A DNA stretch of 64,000 bases from Lactuca virosa (taxonomy: Eukaryota; Streptophyta; Magnoliopsida; Asterales; Asteraceae): assembly GCA_928212115.1 (NCBI GenBank), contig CAKMRJ010005634.1:257844656-257908655 (forward strand), in the 5' to 3' direction. Shown piece after piece: positions 22,986 through 33,039 of the stretch. Below the pieces are notes generated by a model. The model worked only from the letters and a program-made list of their open reading frames with translations. It did no database searches and was not told the DNA's origin. Each line of letters begins with the position of its first letter. The first letter of the stretch is position 1. A program made the translations under genes and the position numbers.

Positions 22986-23706
22986 TAAAACCCAAGGATA
23001 ACCAATTTTTACTTGTATTGCCAAAAATTGTCCCTCTTTACCGAAAATGACTAAAAATACCCCACTTTTCATTTAATTGTCAAATAGGGTCCATTTTTAC
23101 ATTTTCTTTAGTCTCATGGTGAGTTCTAAAACATTTTTAGCATATCAACTAAATATAAGAAGTTACACAAGGTAACTTGTTTCCAACAACTTAAGACTTG
23201 GATGATTTCGAGTTTGTGGACCTTTAGAATGATATCACAACATTTCACACACATAACAAGTAAAACAAACACATGCAAGCAAATATACATAGATTTTCGC
23301 AGGACTAGACTTGTATCCTCCCCCAAAAGAAAGAAAACTTGAAAAATAGGGGTATGAAGCTCACCTTGGGGCTTTTTCGGTTTTGAAGAGGAAGAGGAAG
23401 GAGGTTTTCGGCCTAGCTTGCTTCCTTGAGATGATTTTCGAAGTCAATGGGCTCTAGAGAAGCATATGCACGAAAATAGAGTAGTTTGAGGAATAAGTTT
23501 AGTGTAAGATGGAAATAAAACAACTTGAGTGTGATATAGACTTACCAAGTTAATGATCTTTGAAGAGGAACTCTTGAACACACTAGCACACTCACAAAAT
23601 TTTAAGAAAAGGGTTGAAGAAGTTCTTGAGAGTTGAGAGGAAATGAGAGGTGAAGTTATGTTTGAAATGGTTTGTGGGGAGTGAAAGGGAGGATCGGCCG
23701 ATCTTT

Positions 23707-23746
<40 letters not shown>

Positions 23747-23755
23747 GAGAGAGAA
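23707..23755. repeat. (GA)n microsatellite
   Basis: Alternating GA with one GTGA interruption. Confidence 0.95.
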
Positions 23756-24434
23756 AAGAGATTAGAGTGATAATGCATGATGGTTAATAAACTCTTGCAT
23801 AGGTTATTGGGCTCGGTTTGGGCCCAAGAATATTTCCGGTCCAATACTATGCCAAAAGAAATGTATTAGGCCCAATAAGGATTTTCGGTTTAGGTGAGAG
23901 AGACCAATAAAGATTTTTGATCCATTGGGGTCCATATATGGGTTTTCGGCCCAAAAAGATTAAGTGAAAGAGCTTTCGGCCCAATAGTTATTTTCGGCCT
24001 TACAAAGAGGGTTTTCGGCCCAAAATAATACCTAATGGAGGTATTTGGCCCACTATGGTCTAAGAAAGATGTTCACGACCCAATAAGGCCCAATAAGAGT
24101 CTTATGGACCAAAACAATGTTAAATACTAATTTACGGCCCGTAAGGATCATGTTGAGGGTTTATTGGTCCATTAAGGCCCAATAGGAGAGTCTTGGCCCA
24201 AATAGAGACTTGGACCGAGAAGCTTGGGCTAAGGCCCAAAGTTGAGTGATCATAGTTTATTGGGTTAGATTTTGGGCTTACACGAAGAAATTTCGACTTG
24301 AAACGCAAAATTTAGATGTATAAACTTGTATAACATTGAAATTGGCCCATACCAAAAGTAGGGTTACAAGATTACACAAAGGAATTATCTAGTACAAAGA
24401 TAGAAATCCTAGCCCTAATTTGCTACTTGTGATA

Positions 24435-25556
24435 GAGTTTGTCGTGAGTCTCTCGTCTTACGAAAGCCTCGCAATCCCAAACCTTGATATGTGCTAACGA
24501 GGGAACCTTCCCTGTCCACATTTTCGTGAGGTGTTTTGGCAACCTTTTTAGTTGGGACTAGATTAAGGATATGGGCGGCAGTCTATAAGGAATACCCCTA
24601 GAATGAGATAGGTAACGAAGCTCGACTCATCATGGAACGAACCATATCCAACAAAGTTAGATTACACCTCTCAGCCACACCATTAAGTTGCGGTGTCCTA
24701 GGTAGCGTCAATTATGAAACAATTCCACATTCCTTAAGATAGTCGTAGAACTTAATACTAAGATACTCACAACCTCGATCAGATCGGATCATCTTTATCT
24801 TCCTGCCCAATTGATTCTCCACTTCTTGTTTAAACTCTTTGAACTTTTCAAAGGTTTCTGACTTATGCTTGATTAAGTATATATATAGCCATATCTGCTG
24901 TAATCATCAGTAAAAGTCACATAGAAGCGGTTAGCCTCCCTTGTGGCGGATCTAAAGGGTCCACACACATCGGTGTGTATGAGATCCAACAAACCCTCAC
25001 CCCTTTCACACGAACTAGTGAAGGGTGACTTGGTCATCTTTCCAAGCAAACAAGATTCACATGTGTCATCCGACTTTAAGTCAAATGACTCCAACACTCC
25101 ATCCTTTTGGAGTCGGGCTATGCGCTTCTTGTTGACATGTCCAAGACGACAATGCCATAAGCATGCTTTATCCAAACCATTGGACGAATCGACATGCAAC
25201 ACATTATTTCCTAAGTAATCTACAACCATCACAGTTTCATATATACCATTACAAGGCAATGATTCAAAATAAAAATTACCATTATAATAAGCATTAATAC
25301 TACCAATATCATTATTAAATGAAAAAGTAAAACCTTGTTCATACAAACCATGAAAGGAAATAATATTTATCGCCATATCAGACGAGTAGCAACAATTATT
25401 AAATTCTAAATTTAACCCACTACTAAGCAATAAAGAGTAAACTCCAATCTTGGTGACAGGCGACACTTTCCTATTCCCCATGATCAAGTTCATATTCTCG
25501 TGCTTCACATCCCTACTTCTTTGTAGACCCTGCGAAAGTGGGCTTGATCTTCCCAT
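24435..25556 (-). pseudogene. Copia G GAG-pre-integrase and integrase, broken
   Basis: 25556-24873 is open for 227 codons. It has the GAG-pre-integrase region (CLWHCRLGHVNKKRIARLQK, CESCLLGKMTKSPF) and integrase start (IHTDVCGPF, YVTFTDDYSRYGYIY). 24872-24435 carries the rest of the integrase core: KFKEFKQEVENQLGRKIKMI, RSDRGCEYLS, and LPRTPQLNGVAER with the conserved N and E; several stops and frame changes follow. Element A cuts it after the core. The protease catalytic segment expected before this part is absent (see findings). Confidence 0.88.
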
Positions 25557-26390
25557 CCTTTATGTCCTGCAAGTATTTGGGGCAGCTTCGTTTCCAGTGC
25601 CCTTTTTCATGACAATGGAAGCACTCTGGTTCCTTTGGATATGAAGAGGGTTTAGCAGAACCAAATTTGGTCCCACTAGAAGAGGATCCATCATGGGATT
25701 TTCCCTTTCCATGTCCAATTGCCAAGACAGGGGCAGTAGCAGTAGGAGTAGGTACAACAAACTTGCCTTTCAAACTACTTTCAGCAGTTCTTAGAAGGCC
25801 TTGAAGCTTGCTTAGAGTGACCTCCTCCTTGTTCATATGATAAGTCATACGAAACAGATCATAACAAGAAGGCAAAGAGTGTAGGATAATGTCAATGGCC
25901 AACTCTTCATCGAAGTTGACATTCAGCTTCAGCAAGCGGTCCACAAACCTTTGCATCTTTTGCAAGTGGGTCGTGATGGACTCTCCATCCTTCATTTTAG
26001 TTGTGATCATGGAGGCAATGATTTCATACATTTCTTGCCGAGCGCTTTGATCGTACCTTTCCATCAAGTCTTGGTGCATCTCATAGGGCCAAAAGTCCTC
26101 ATAAGACTTTTGAAGCTCAACAGTCATGGTAGCAATCATAATACATGACATATTTGTCGCGTCCCTCTTATGAGCCTTATATTCAACAATCTGTTCAGGA
26201 GTAGCAGTTTTTTCATCAATCTCCTTTAGCTCTTTATCAAGGACATATTCTTTGTCCTCGTAGCGAATACCCATGCGGATGTTTCAAATCCAATCATTGA
26301 AGTTCGATCCATCAAAGATGACCCTCCCACATAAGTTCATGAGGGAGAAAGAGTCGGAAGAGTTTGGGTTTGAAGCAGTGTTTGATAGAC
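25513..26390 (-). pseudogene. Copia G gag with CCHC zinc knuckle
   Basis: 26274-25513 is open for 253 codons: DKELKEIDEKTATPEQIVEY, KSYEDFWPYEMHQDLMERYD, DIILHSLPSCYDLFRMTYHM (a UBN2-type copia gag), then CFHCHEKGHWKRSC, a CCHC knuckle near 25580-25625. Upstream the same protein begins near 26390 (CGRVIFDGSNFNDWI), but an in-frame TGA near 26285 and a damaged start separate it. Gag would package element RNA. Confidence 0.88.
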
Positions 26391-27859
26391 ATCTGAAAAA
26401 GAAGACAAAGTTTAGATTAGATAAGGATCCTTAATATAACACCCAAATTAAATATTAATGCTAGGACCCAACACAATATTCTATAATTCGGAAGAGGGAT
26501 GCCGTAATCCAACTGTAAAATATTTGAAGGTAGGTAAATGATGATTTACCAACTTCCACCATGAAAAACGAAAATGAAGATTAGGTTGTAAATGAATTGA
26601 AATTCCTAGATTCTTTGAGATTCATTGAATCTTTTCAATGGTATGTTTAAATCTCGATTATGCCCTTCAAGTTTGTGACTGGGATACCGAGGATCACAAA
26701 CAAGGTGTTAATAACCATGAAAATGTGCTTGGTACTCTTAATGTTACACATCACTTGATCAATGTGTCGGTTAACCACACACGCTCCATTCATCCATGAT
26801 TAACATCAAGCTACCCTTTTCCACCCTTGCTAGTCCCAAATTAGTGTGTCGGTTAACCACACACGCTCCACTAACGACTTAGCAAGGTGTAAAGTGCAAT
26901 TTCCATGGACTGGCACTATTTTCACATTTTTCCTAAAGTAACTAAGATTGGGAATTTATAAAAATTTAGTTACATTATAACATCATTATACTTATTAATG
27001 AGGATTAATGTCCTATCCTACCCGTTCGGCTAACGACCCTTCACTAGTCAAGAGTGCGGTGGGTAAGAGTGGATACCCAATGGCGGTCATATTATAGGCC
27101 GCTTCCTTAAACACCCCTTATAGACTAGCTTCGTGAATGAGGCCTACTAATGGTAAGACTGACTTATCTTATACATATATATAAGTATTAAACTTTAATA
27201 TTATAATAGTATAGGGTTGAACTTTAAACTTTTAAAATTCTAGGATTTGGAATTAAAGTTTCATAAATGAGACTTTTCAAATTCCAAAACTTGAGGACAA
27301 GTTATGAAACTCTTCAAGACCTTTAGAATTCTATAACTTAAAAAGTTAATGTTTCATGAATGAGACTTTTCATATTCCATAACTTGAGGACAAGTTATGA
27401 AACTCTTCAAGAAACATTTAGATCAAATTTAACTAATACAATTATCATATAATTTATCATTTACCAATTTGACCTAATACTAGTCATATAGCAAGATAAT
27501 TTCAAATTCTACAAATAATTAGTTTTTCACAAAATCAAGTAATTATCCTAAAATTTGACAAACATCATGTTATTGGATGGGGATAATCATAACCATATTA
27601 GTAAAATCAAATTTTATGAACCAAAACAATTTTTGGTAATGATCTTAATCCAAAACAGGCCAAAAACTCGAAAATTATGCCATCAGATGATCCAACTCGT
27701 CGATCCAGTCAATGGACTCGTCTAGTTCATCATCATATGATCCAACTCATCGAGTTCCATTATGGACTCGTCGAGTTGGTCCTGGCTGAATCCAGAATTG
27801 CATTTTTTTTTCAGCTTTGAAAATTATACAATTGCATCAATATAATAGAAAACACTCAT
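26391..27859 (-). other. 5' leader of copia G with internal direct repeats
   Basis: No gene. It holds GTGTCGGTTAACCACACACG at two places (about 26765 and 26848), a direct repeat of about 60 bases (27261-27322 and 27354-27413, around ACTTGAGGACAAGTTATGAA), and a cluster at 27685-27780 built on ACTCGTCGAGT, a perfect palindrome, in variants. Confidence 0.7.
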
Positions 27860-27872
27860 GGCTTTGATACCA
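27860..27872 (-). other. Primer binding site of copia G
   Basis: Plus strand GGCTTTGATACCA, the reverse of TGGTATCAAAGCC, four bases inside the LTR edge. It is one base different from the gypsy sites. Confidence 0.85.
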
Positions 27873-27876
27873 CTAT

Positions 27877-28647
27877 TGGGTTTTATGTTCTCTAACATCC
27901 CTATGGTGCACATACAACCCTAATGCTTTGGATCTAAGTTTTCTCTAATTATGCATGCAATATTCATTTTCCAAAGCATGAAGCCTAACTAGCATGTAAA
28001 GGTGATATTTGAATCATAAAACTAGTTAGAATATTACCTTTTGATGTAGCTTGTTGAACTTGGCCTTAAAAGAGCTTAGCACCCCAAGTGTGATGCCTCA
28101 AACAAGTCACAAACACCAATAAACAATTATAGGACAATGAGAGAGGTTTAGGAGACACAAAATCGGCTAGCCCTTCTTGGAATGCATGTGGTAACCGATT
28201 TTAGAGCTTGGGGTACACATTTATAGTGTAGAATTCCAAGAGTCATTTGTAACCCTAATTCTTACACTTAAGCTTATGATCCAACAATTGATTTGGACTA
28301 ACACTTCATGGAATAACTTATAAGCTTAGTCCATCACAAATCAATCATGGATCATTAGCCCAAACCATATGTATCACTGATTTACATAATCAGTCCTCGT
28401 TAATTTAATTAGTCTCTTTTGATCACTAAATTAATTCCAAATTAATTCTTGATCAATACTAATTAAATAATATGATTTCTCAATTAATATATTATTCTTA
28501 TAATATATTAATAAATCACAAATAACCTCTTTCTCAAATATCCAACCTATCAAATTGTTCTGGTGAAGGCAACCTGAAATGGACAATGCTATTATCGGGT
28601 CAAGTACATACCAATTATATTTATGGGCTTAGACACCTAATCCAACA
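27877..28647 (-). repeat. 5' LTR of copia G
   Basis: 771 bases; the plus strand starts TGGGTTTTATG and ends CCTAATCCAACA (minus strand TGTTGGATTAGG). The first 330 bases resemble 61881-62210. Confidence 0.9.
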
Positions 28648-29333
28648 GTGACGTACGTTAATATTGCGGATATAAAAGAGTTTTCTATTCACGAGATGGA
28701 TGCGATTATGAAAGGGTTAGGATACTCAGTTCCTCCAGTTATCTACTATCATTTTTTGAGTGCCAAAGGGAGACATGCATTTTGGGTTACAGGCCCTAGG
28801 AAATGATGATGATGTCCTTAATTTTGCCCAGTATGTAAAGGAGCATAAAGTGATAAGGGTTTACACTGAACATGGTATGACTAACTTGCTTACTTACTTT
28901 TATGGCTCCTAAACCTGTAAGAAAAGTTATTATTGAGCAATTAGAGGAGATTAAGGAACATGAAACCCTCCCAACTGATAACCAACCCAGTGGCATACCA
29001 CAAACATGCATACCACCTGTTATAGCCAATGAAGTTGCTTTAGCCTTGTCGATATCCCCTCAATATAATAAGAAAAAGGAATTTATCAATAAAAACCCAT
29101 TATCATCATGTATTAAGAAATTGGTCATGGATGATGTTGGTGTTGATAGGATTGGTGGGAATAAGGATGATGCAGCTAATAATATTGACCAGAGATTTAA
29201 TGAATTTGATGAGGCAGCTAATGACTTTGATCTTGGGTTGTACCAAGAGATTTTACAGTCTAATGAACAAAATTTAGATGATGAGGTTCATGAAGGTGAG
29301 GACAATGCAGTTAATAAGGAAGTCACTGAAGAA

Positions 29334-29525
29334 GAGAATCATGAAAGAAATGAAATGAATGATGAGAATGTAGAGATGAGAGATTTTGCAGCTGATGATG
29401 GAATTGAAGATAATACAGAGATAGATGAAGAGAATCATGAATGAAATGAAATGAATGATGAGAATGTGGAGATGAGAGATTTTACAGTTGATGATGGAAT
29501 TGAAGATAATACAGAGACTGATGAA
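29334..29525 (+). repeat. 96-base in-frame tandem repeat in MULE-1
   Basis: Two units of exactly 96 bases (29334-29429 and 29430-29525) encode 32 residues each, beginning ENHE and containing NDENVEMRDF and DDGIEDNTE; a third partial unit starts at 29526. The second unit holds the TGA (CGA-like AGA to TGA change) at 29442. Confidence 0.93.
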
Positions 29526-30694
29526 GAGAATCATGAAAGAAGTGATGATAGTGAGGACAGTGATGACAGTGAATTTTGGGTGGATGAAGACAACATAATC
29601 CCTAATATAGAATTAGATATGAGGGATTTTTACATGAATATCGATCTTGAAGCAGAATTTCTTGAAAAAAGATTATCAAAGCATAGAGATAATGAGAGTG
29701 ATGAGGACATTGAAGAATTGGATGTTATAGATAATGATCAATGGGATTCACTGGATGAGGGTTTTGATATAGAATGGAAAATTAGAGCTATAATAAAGGA
29801 ATTTGGGAAGGAGACAAGGTGCTCTCGAGGTAAGATACACAAGGTAAGTTTTAGGATAAGACAAAAATATAAAAGTAAGAAGGAGTTAAAGGAAAAGATA
29901 CAATTACATGCACTGGAAATGAGAAGGAATATATTCTTCAAGAAAAACGACAAAATGAGGTTAAGGGAACTCTGTAAAGGAACTGTAGCCTTTAATGATG
30001 GTCATGTGGGTGAACCTACCCCTTGTCCTTGGGTGATACAAGGTTCCATGTCAGATGTAGATAGTACTTGGTTCATTAAAACTTACAACCATGAACATAG
30101 ATGCCTCTAGACAAGAAAAGTTAGATCTGCAACCGCAAAGTTTATCTCTAAACAAATAATGGATCACATTGAATCCAACCCAACAATCCCAGTCAGAGCT
30201 CTTCAAGAACAACTTCAAAAGGAATATCAAGTTTGATTCTCTATTCGCAAGGTATTCAGGGCCAAAATTAATGCAAAATAACTTGTCCAGGGGATTACGA
30301 AAAACAGTATGATGTTCTCAGAGATTACATCTCAGAGTTACAGTCTACCAATCCAGATACAACTGTGAAGTTAGAGTTTGATTCTGATCCCAACCCAAGT
30401 GCTTCCTCAAGAAGGTTTAAAAGGATGTATGTGTGTTTGGGTGGAATGAAGAAGGGGTTTAGAGCTTGCCTGAGGGATTTTCTAGGTTTTGATGGGGCAT
30501 TTATGAAGGGCCCTTTCCCAGGACAAATTTTAACTGCAGTTGGGGTAGACTCCAACAATGGAATATACCCCCTAACTTATGCCATTGTTGAGACTGAGAA
30601 CACTGACAGTTGGAAGTGGTTTCTTGAGTGTATTGGAGACGATCTGGACCTATATGCAAACTCAAACTTCACATTTATAAGTGAAAGACAAAAG

Positions 30695-30764
30695 GTTTGT
30701 AATTTGTTGTTTATCTTGACATATTTGGATGTACTATACTAACTATGTTTTACTGCCTTCACAG
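30695..30764 (+). other. Intron 1 in MULE-1 transposase
   Basis: 70 bases, GTTTGTAA to TTCACAG, with a branch-site-like ACTAAC. It separates FISERQK from GLHAAISQLFP. MULE-2 has an intron at the same place. Confidence 0.85.
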
Positions 30765-31014
30765 GGATTGCATGCTGCTATTTCTCAGTTGTTCCCATGT
30801 GCTGAGCACAGGTTTTGTCTCAGGCATATACCTGACAATATGAGAAAAACATGGAGAACTAATGAGTACAAAGAACACTTGTGGAATTGTGCTACAGCAA
30901 CAACAGTACCAGAGTTCAACCATAGGATGAGGGAATTCAGCTTGTATGATATAGAAGCTTATAATTGGTTGAAGCAGATTCCCCCACAACACTGGGCAAA
31001 AAGCCACTTCACAG

Positions 31015-31100
31015 GTGTATACTAGAGGTTCCGAATTTACCCCTTAGTTGTAATATTTCTTAGTATATGTTTGATCATGACATTATTGTGGTGCTTTCAG
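31015..31100 (+). other. Intron 2 in MULE-1 transposase
   Basis: 86 bases, GTGTATAC to TGCTTTCAG. Removing it joins KSHFTG to RGVSDMLVNNLCEVFN in frame, matching the usual MULE order. Confidence 0.8.
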
Positions 31101-31856
31101 GTAGAGGAGTATCAGATATGCTTGTGAATAATCTTTGTGAAGTTTTTAATAGAAAATTGATTGAGGGAAGGGACAAGCCACTTATAACCTGCTTGGAGTA
31201 CATCAGGGAGTATATGATGAAAAGAATATGTAATGTCATAAAGGTGCAAAACAAGTGTGTTGGTCCACTAACCCCATCTGCAACAAAGATCATGGACAAG
31301 AATGTCAATTGAGCATCTCAGTACACAGCTAGGTGGAATGGGTCAAAAAAAATACCAAGTGAAAGGTCCATGGCAGGATCAACATATTGTTGACATGGCT
31401 GAAAGAGTATGCAGCTGCAGGAAGTGGGAATTAACAAGACTCCCTTATAAACATGTCATTGCAATACTAAATGACAAAGCATATAATGGTGAGAAAGTTG
31501 GAGAGTTGCACACTTATGCCCACAGGGTGCACTGGCTAGAAACATGGAAAATAGCTTATGTGTACAAGGTAGAGCCTATTAAAGGTCGAGCAATATGGCC
31601 TATAAGTGAATGTCCAGTTAAAATCACCCCTCCTCTACACCATAATCAGCCTGGAAGGCCCAAGAAAAAAAGGAAGCAATCTGTTGAGGAGAAAAGCCAG
31701 AAGAAGGGAGACAATGGTGCTAGTCGGGGTGGGAGTCAAAGTCAGGTTGCTAGTGGGAGTGGAAAGCTTACAAGAAAGTTTATCAAAGTAACTTGCAACA
31801 AGTGTAAAAATAAAGGGCATAATGCTAGAACTTGCAAAGGCCAAGGGGGTAACTGA

Positions 31857-32354
31857 TGGGATTTCAAGGGATTTTGATGTATGTAGGGGTATAAGTGTAT
31901 TTTTGGGATAATGTTATGTTTATGTGTATTGTATGTTTAGTACTTGATGTGTTTTGGGGTTTAAGCAATTTGGATGTTCTTTTTGGTACTTAATAGTGTG
32001 TATTGTGATGTATGGGAACAATTTAGACTGGATTTGATGTCATGGCTTATGTTATGTTTAATGTCTTGGTGTTATTCTCATGTATAATTTCATGTTGTAG
32101 AACTTGACCAATGTGCCCTTTTAAACAAAACATACAATTGTCATTAATAATGTGTAAACCACAAACAAAAATAGAATGGTCAAAATGTACATACCAAATA
32201 TAATTACCATTGACAATTTGTTGCAAAACATGTCTTACATTGCTTACATTTTAACCACAAAAGACTACAACAAAGTACTGCCCAAAAGATTACATTGCTT
32301 AAACAAAATACTACCCAAAACATTAAAACACTACCCAAACCATTACACTTCAAT
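31857..32354 (+). other. Spacer between MULE-1 transposase and GRF gene
   Basis: About 500 bases of AT-rich sequence between two convergent stop codons. I see no ORF or RNA signal; it probably holds both 3' ends. Confidence 0.6.
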
Positions 32355-32704
32355 CTACTTCTTATAAACCGGAACAAACACAAACAACATCCAACTGCAT
32401 AACAGGTAACATTTGAGTCTTGTGTTTTGTGACTTCAACTTGTTGATTATACTCAGCAGCCCAGGTATAATAGCTTTGGAACGTGCATACATTCGACCAT
32501 CAAACCACCCAATAAATCGACATTTGGATCCCTTCAAAATTGAAGAAACAAAAGAAGATCGTAACATGTAATGGGAGATTTATGCTAAAATCCAAAAAAA
32601 ACCTTTGCGTACTTCAGTAGGCATCCCCAGAAGCGTCGACCTGGATTTTTGTCAATCCATGTGGTGCGAACTATGGCCATTTTACCACAAAAACAAAGCA
32701 CCAT
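32355..32704 (-). CDS. GRF zinc-finger protein, two exons, antisense in MULE-1
   Basis: Too short for a simple ORF scan because of an intron. Exon 1 is 32704-32603 (ATG at 32704) and exon 2 is 32531-32355. The intron 32602-32532 has GT and AG ends, lies in phase 0, and joining gives 92 residues. Exon 1 reads MVLCFCGKMAIVRTTWIDKN followed by PGRRFWGC; exon 2 starts GSKCRFIGWFDGRMYARSKA and goes on with IIPGLL. Together they carry the GRF signature with Cys 4, 6, 28 and 38 as likely zinc ligands. The end (LLCSWMLFVFVPV) is hydrophobic and may be a membrane anchor, as in plant small GRF proteins of the At4g04775 type. GRF fingers bind single-stranded DNA or RNA in other proteins; the role here is unknown. 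No stop or frameshift is present, unlike the transposase next to it. Confidence 0.78.
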
Positions 32705-32829
32705 TTTTTATTTCGATTTCTTGAAGAAGAAAAAGATAGTCGATTTGTTGAAGAAGAAGCAGATGAGAACGACGACAAAGAAGGTTTAGGGTTCGATCTT
32801 ATAGGACTCTTTTATTAATATAAAATAAG

Positions 32830-33033
32830 GGGAATAAATAGGGAATGACCAAAATACCCCCAATTTGACAAGTCAAAACATATATTAACGGAAGGAAATA
32901 GACGGCAGTTAACCCTTTGGACCAAAGACGCAACAAAATGAAAACTTTGGATCTGTGGTGCTAGTCCAAACTTTTTTGGACCAGAGTGGCAATTTTGAGC
33001 AAACCACATGGACCATTTGTGCAGTTTTGTCCA
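32830..33033 (+). repeat. Terminal region of MULE-1
   Basis: Non-coding. It contains CAAAATACCCCC, GGCAGTTAACCC, GGACCAAAG, GGACCAGAGTGGCAATTTTG and GACCATTTGTGCAG. The order of motifs parallels 49850-50000 at the outer end of MULE-2, so these are probably degenerate terminal inverted repeats. The exact end is uncertain. Confidence 0.5.
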
Positions 33034-33039
33034 CCAAAT

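Larger units (their letters stand above)
1..24434 (-). mobile_element. Ty3/gypsy chromovirus-type element A (left part beyond window)
   Basis: Minus-strand LTR retrotransposon. Reading on the minus strand: 5' LTR 24434-21541, primer binding site 21537-21526, acidic leader ORF, gag 20210-19157, protease/RT/RNase H 14941-12763, integrase and chromodomain 2076-870, polypurine tract about 805-782, 3' LTR 781 to beyond base 1. It is split by element B (2082-12757) and element C (14982-19151). Sequence on the two sides of each insertion joins in the expected order of the polyprotein. Its own target duplication cannot be checked because the left end is outside the window. Confidence 0.88.
21541..24434 (-). 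repeat. 5' LTR of element A
   Basis: 2894 bases. The plus strand starts TGTCACACCCCG and ends TTGTGATA (one change from the expected CA end). The TATAGATCTATA block is at 22299-22310, a 58-base minisatellite at 22681-22985 and a GA array at 23707-23755. The outer part matches 130-781. Confidence 0.87.
24435..28647 (-). mobile_element. Ty1/copia element G, 5' half only
   Basis: Minus-strand copia: LTR 28647-27877, primer site 27872-27860, long leader, gag 26390-25513, GAG-pre-integrase and integrase 25556-24435. The rest (RT, RNase H, 3' LTR) is missing because element A begins at 24434; it should lie left of the window. The right LTR end abuts MULE-1 coding sequence. Confidence 0.9.
28653..31856 (+). 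pseudogene. MULE-1 transposase (MuDR type), broken
   Basis: Segments in order. PB1-like N-terminus (VNIADIKEFSIHEMDAIMKG; VYTEHGMTNLLTYF) to about 28910. Acidic region with a 96-base repeat (28902-29600). DNA-binding part (29800-30240, TPCPWVIQGSMSDVDSTWFI, KTYNHEHRCL then a stop at 30108-30110). MULE catalytic domain (FLGFDGAFMKGPFPGQILTA, YPLTYAIVETENTDSWKWFL, FISERQK) split by introns 30695-30764 and 31015-31100, then CEVFN. SWIM zinc finger (CSCRKWELTRLPYKHVIA), GRPKKKRK, and a CCHC knuckle (CNKCKNKGHNARTC). Breaks: frame change near 28793, TGA at 29442-29444, TAG at 30108-30110, further stops in 30230-30330, TGA at 31310-31312 followed by a poly-A frameshift. It would cut and join the element's termini; this copy is dead. 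Confidence 0.9.
28648..33033 (+). mobile_element. Mutator-like element MULE-1, 5' truncated
   Basis: Transposase remnants 28653-31856 on plus, GRF zinc-finger gene 32704-32355 on minus, and a terminal region ending near 33033. That end has motifs also seen at the outer end of MULE-2 (GGGGTTAACGG or GCAGTTAACC; AAAATACCC; GACCATTTT). The 5' part, including the other terminus, is missing: copia G starts at 28647 inside the coding region. Confidence 0.82.
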
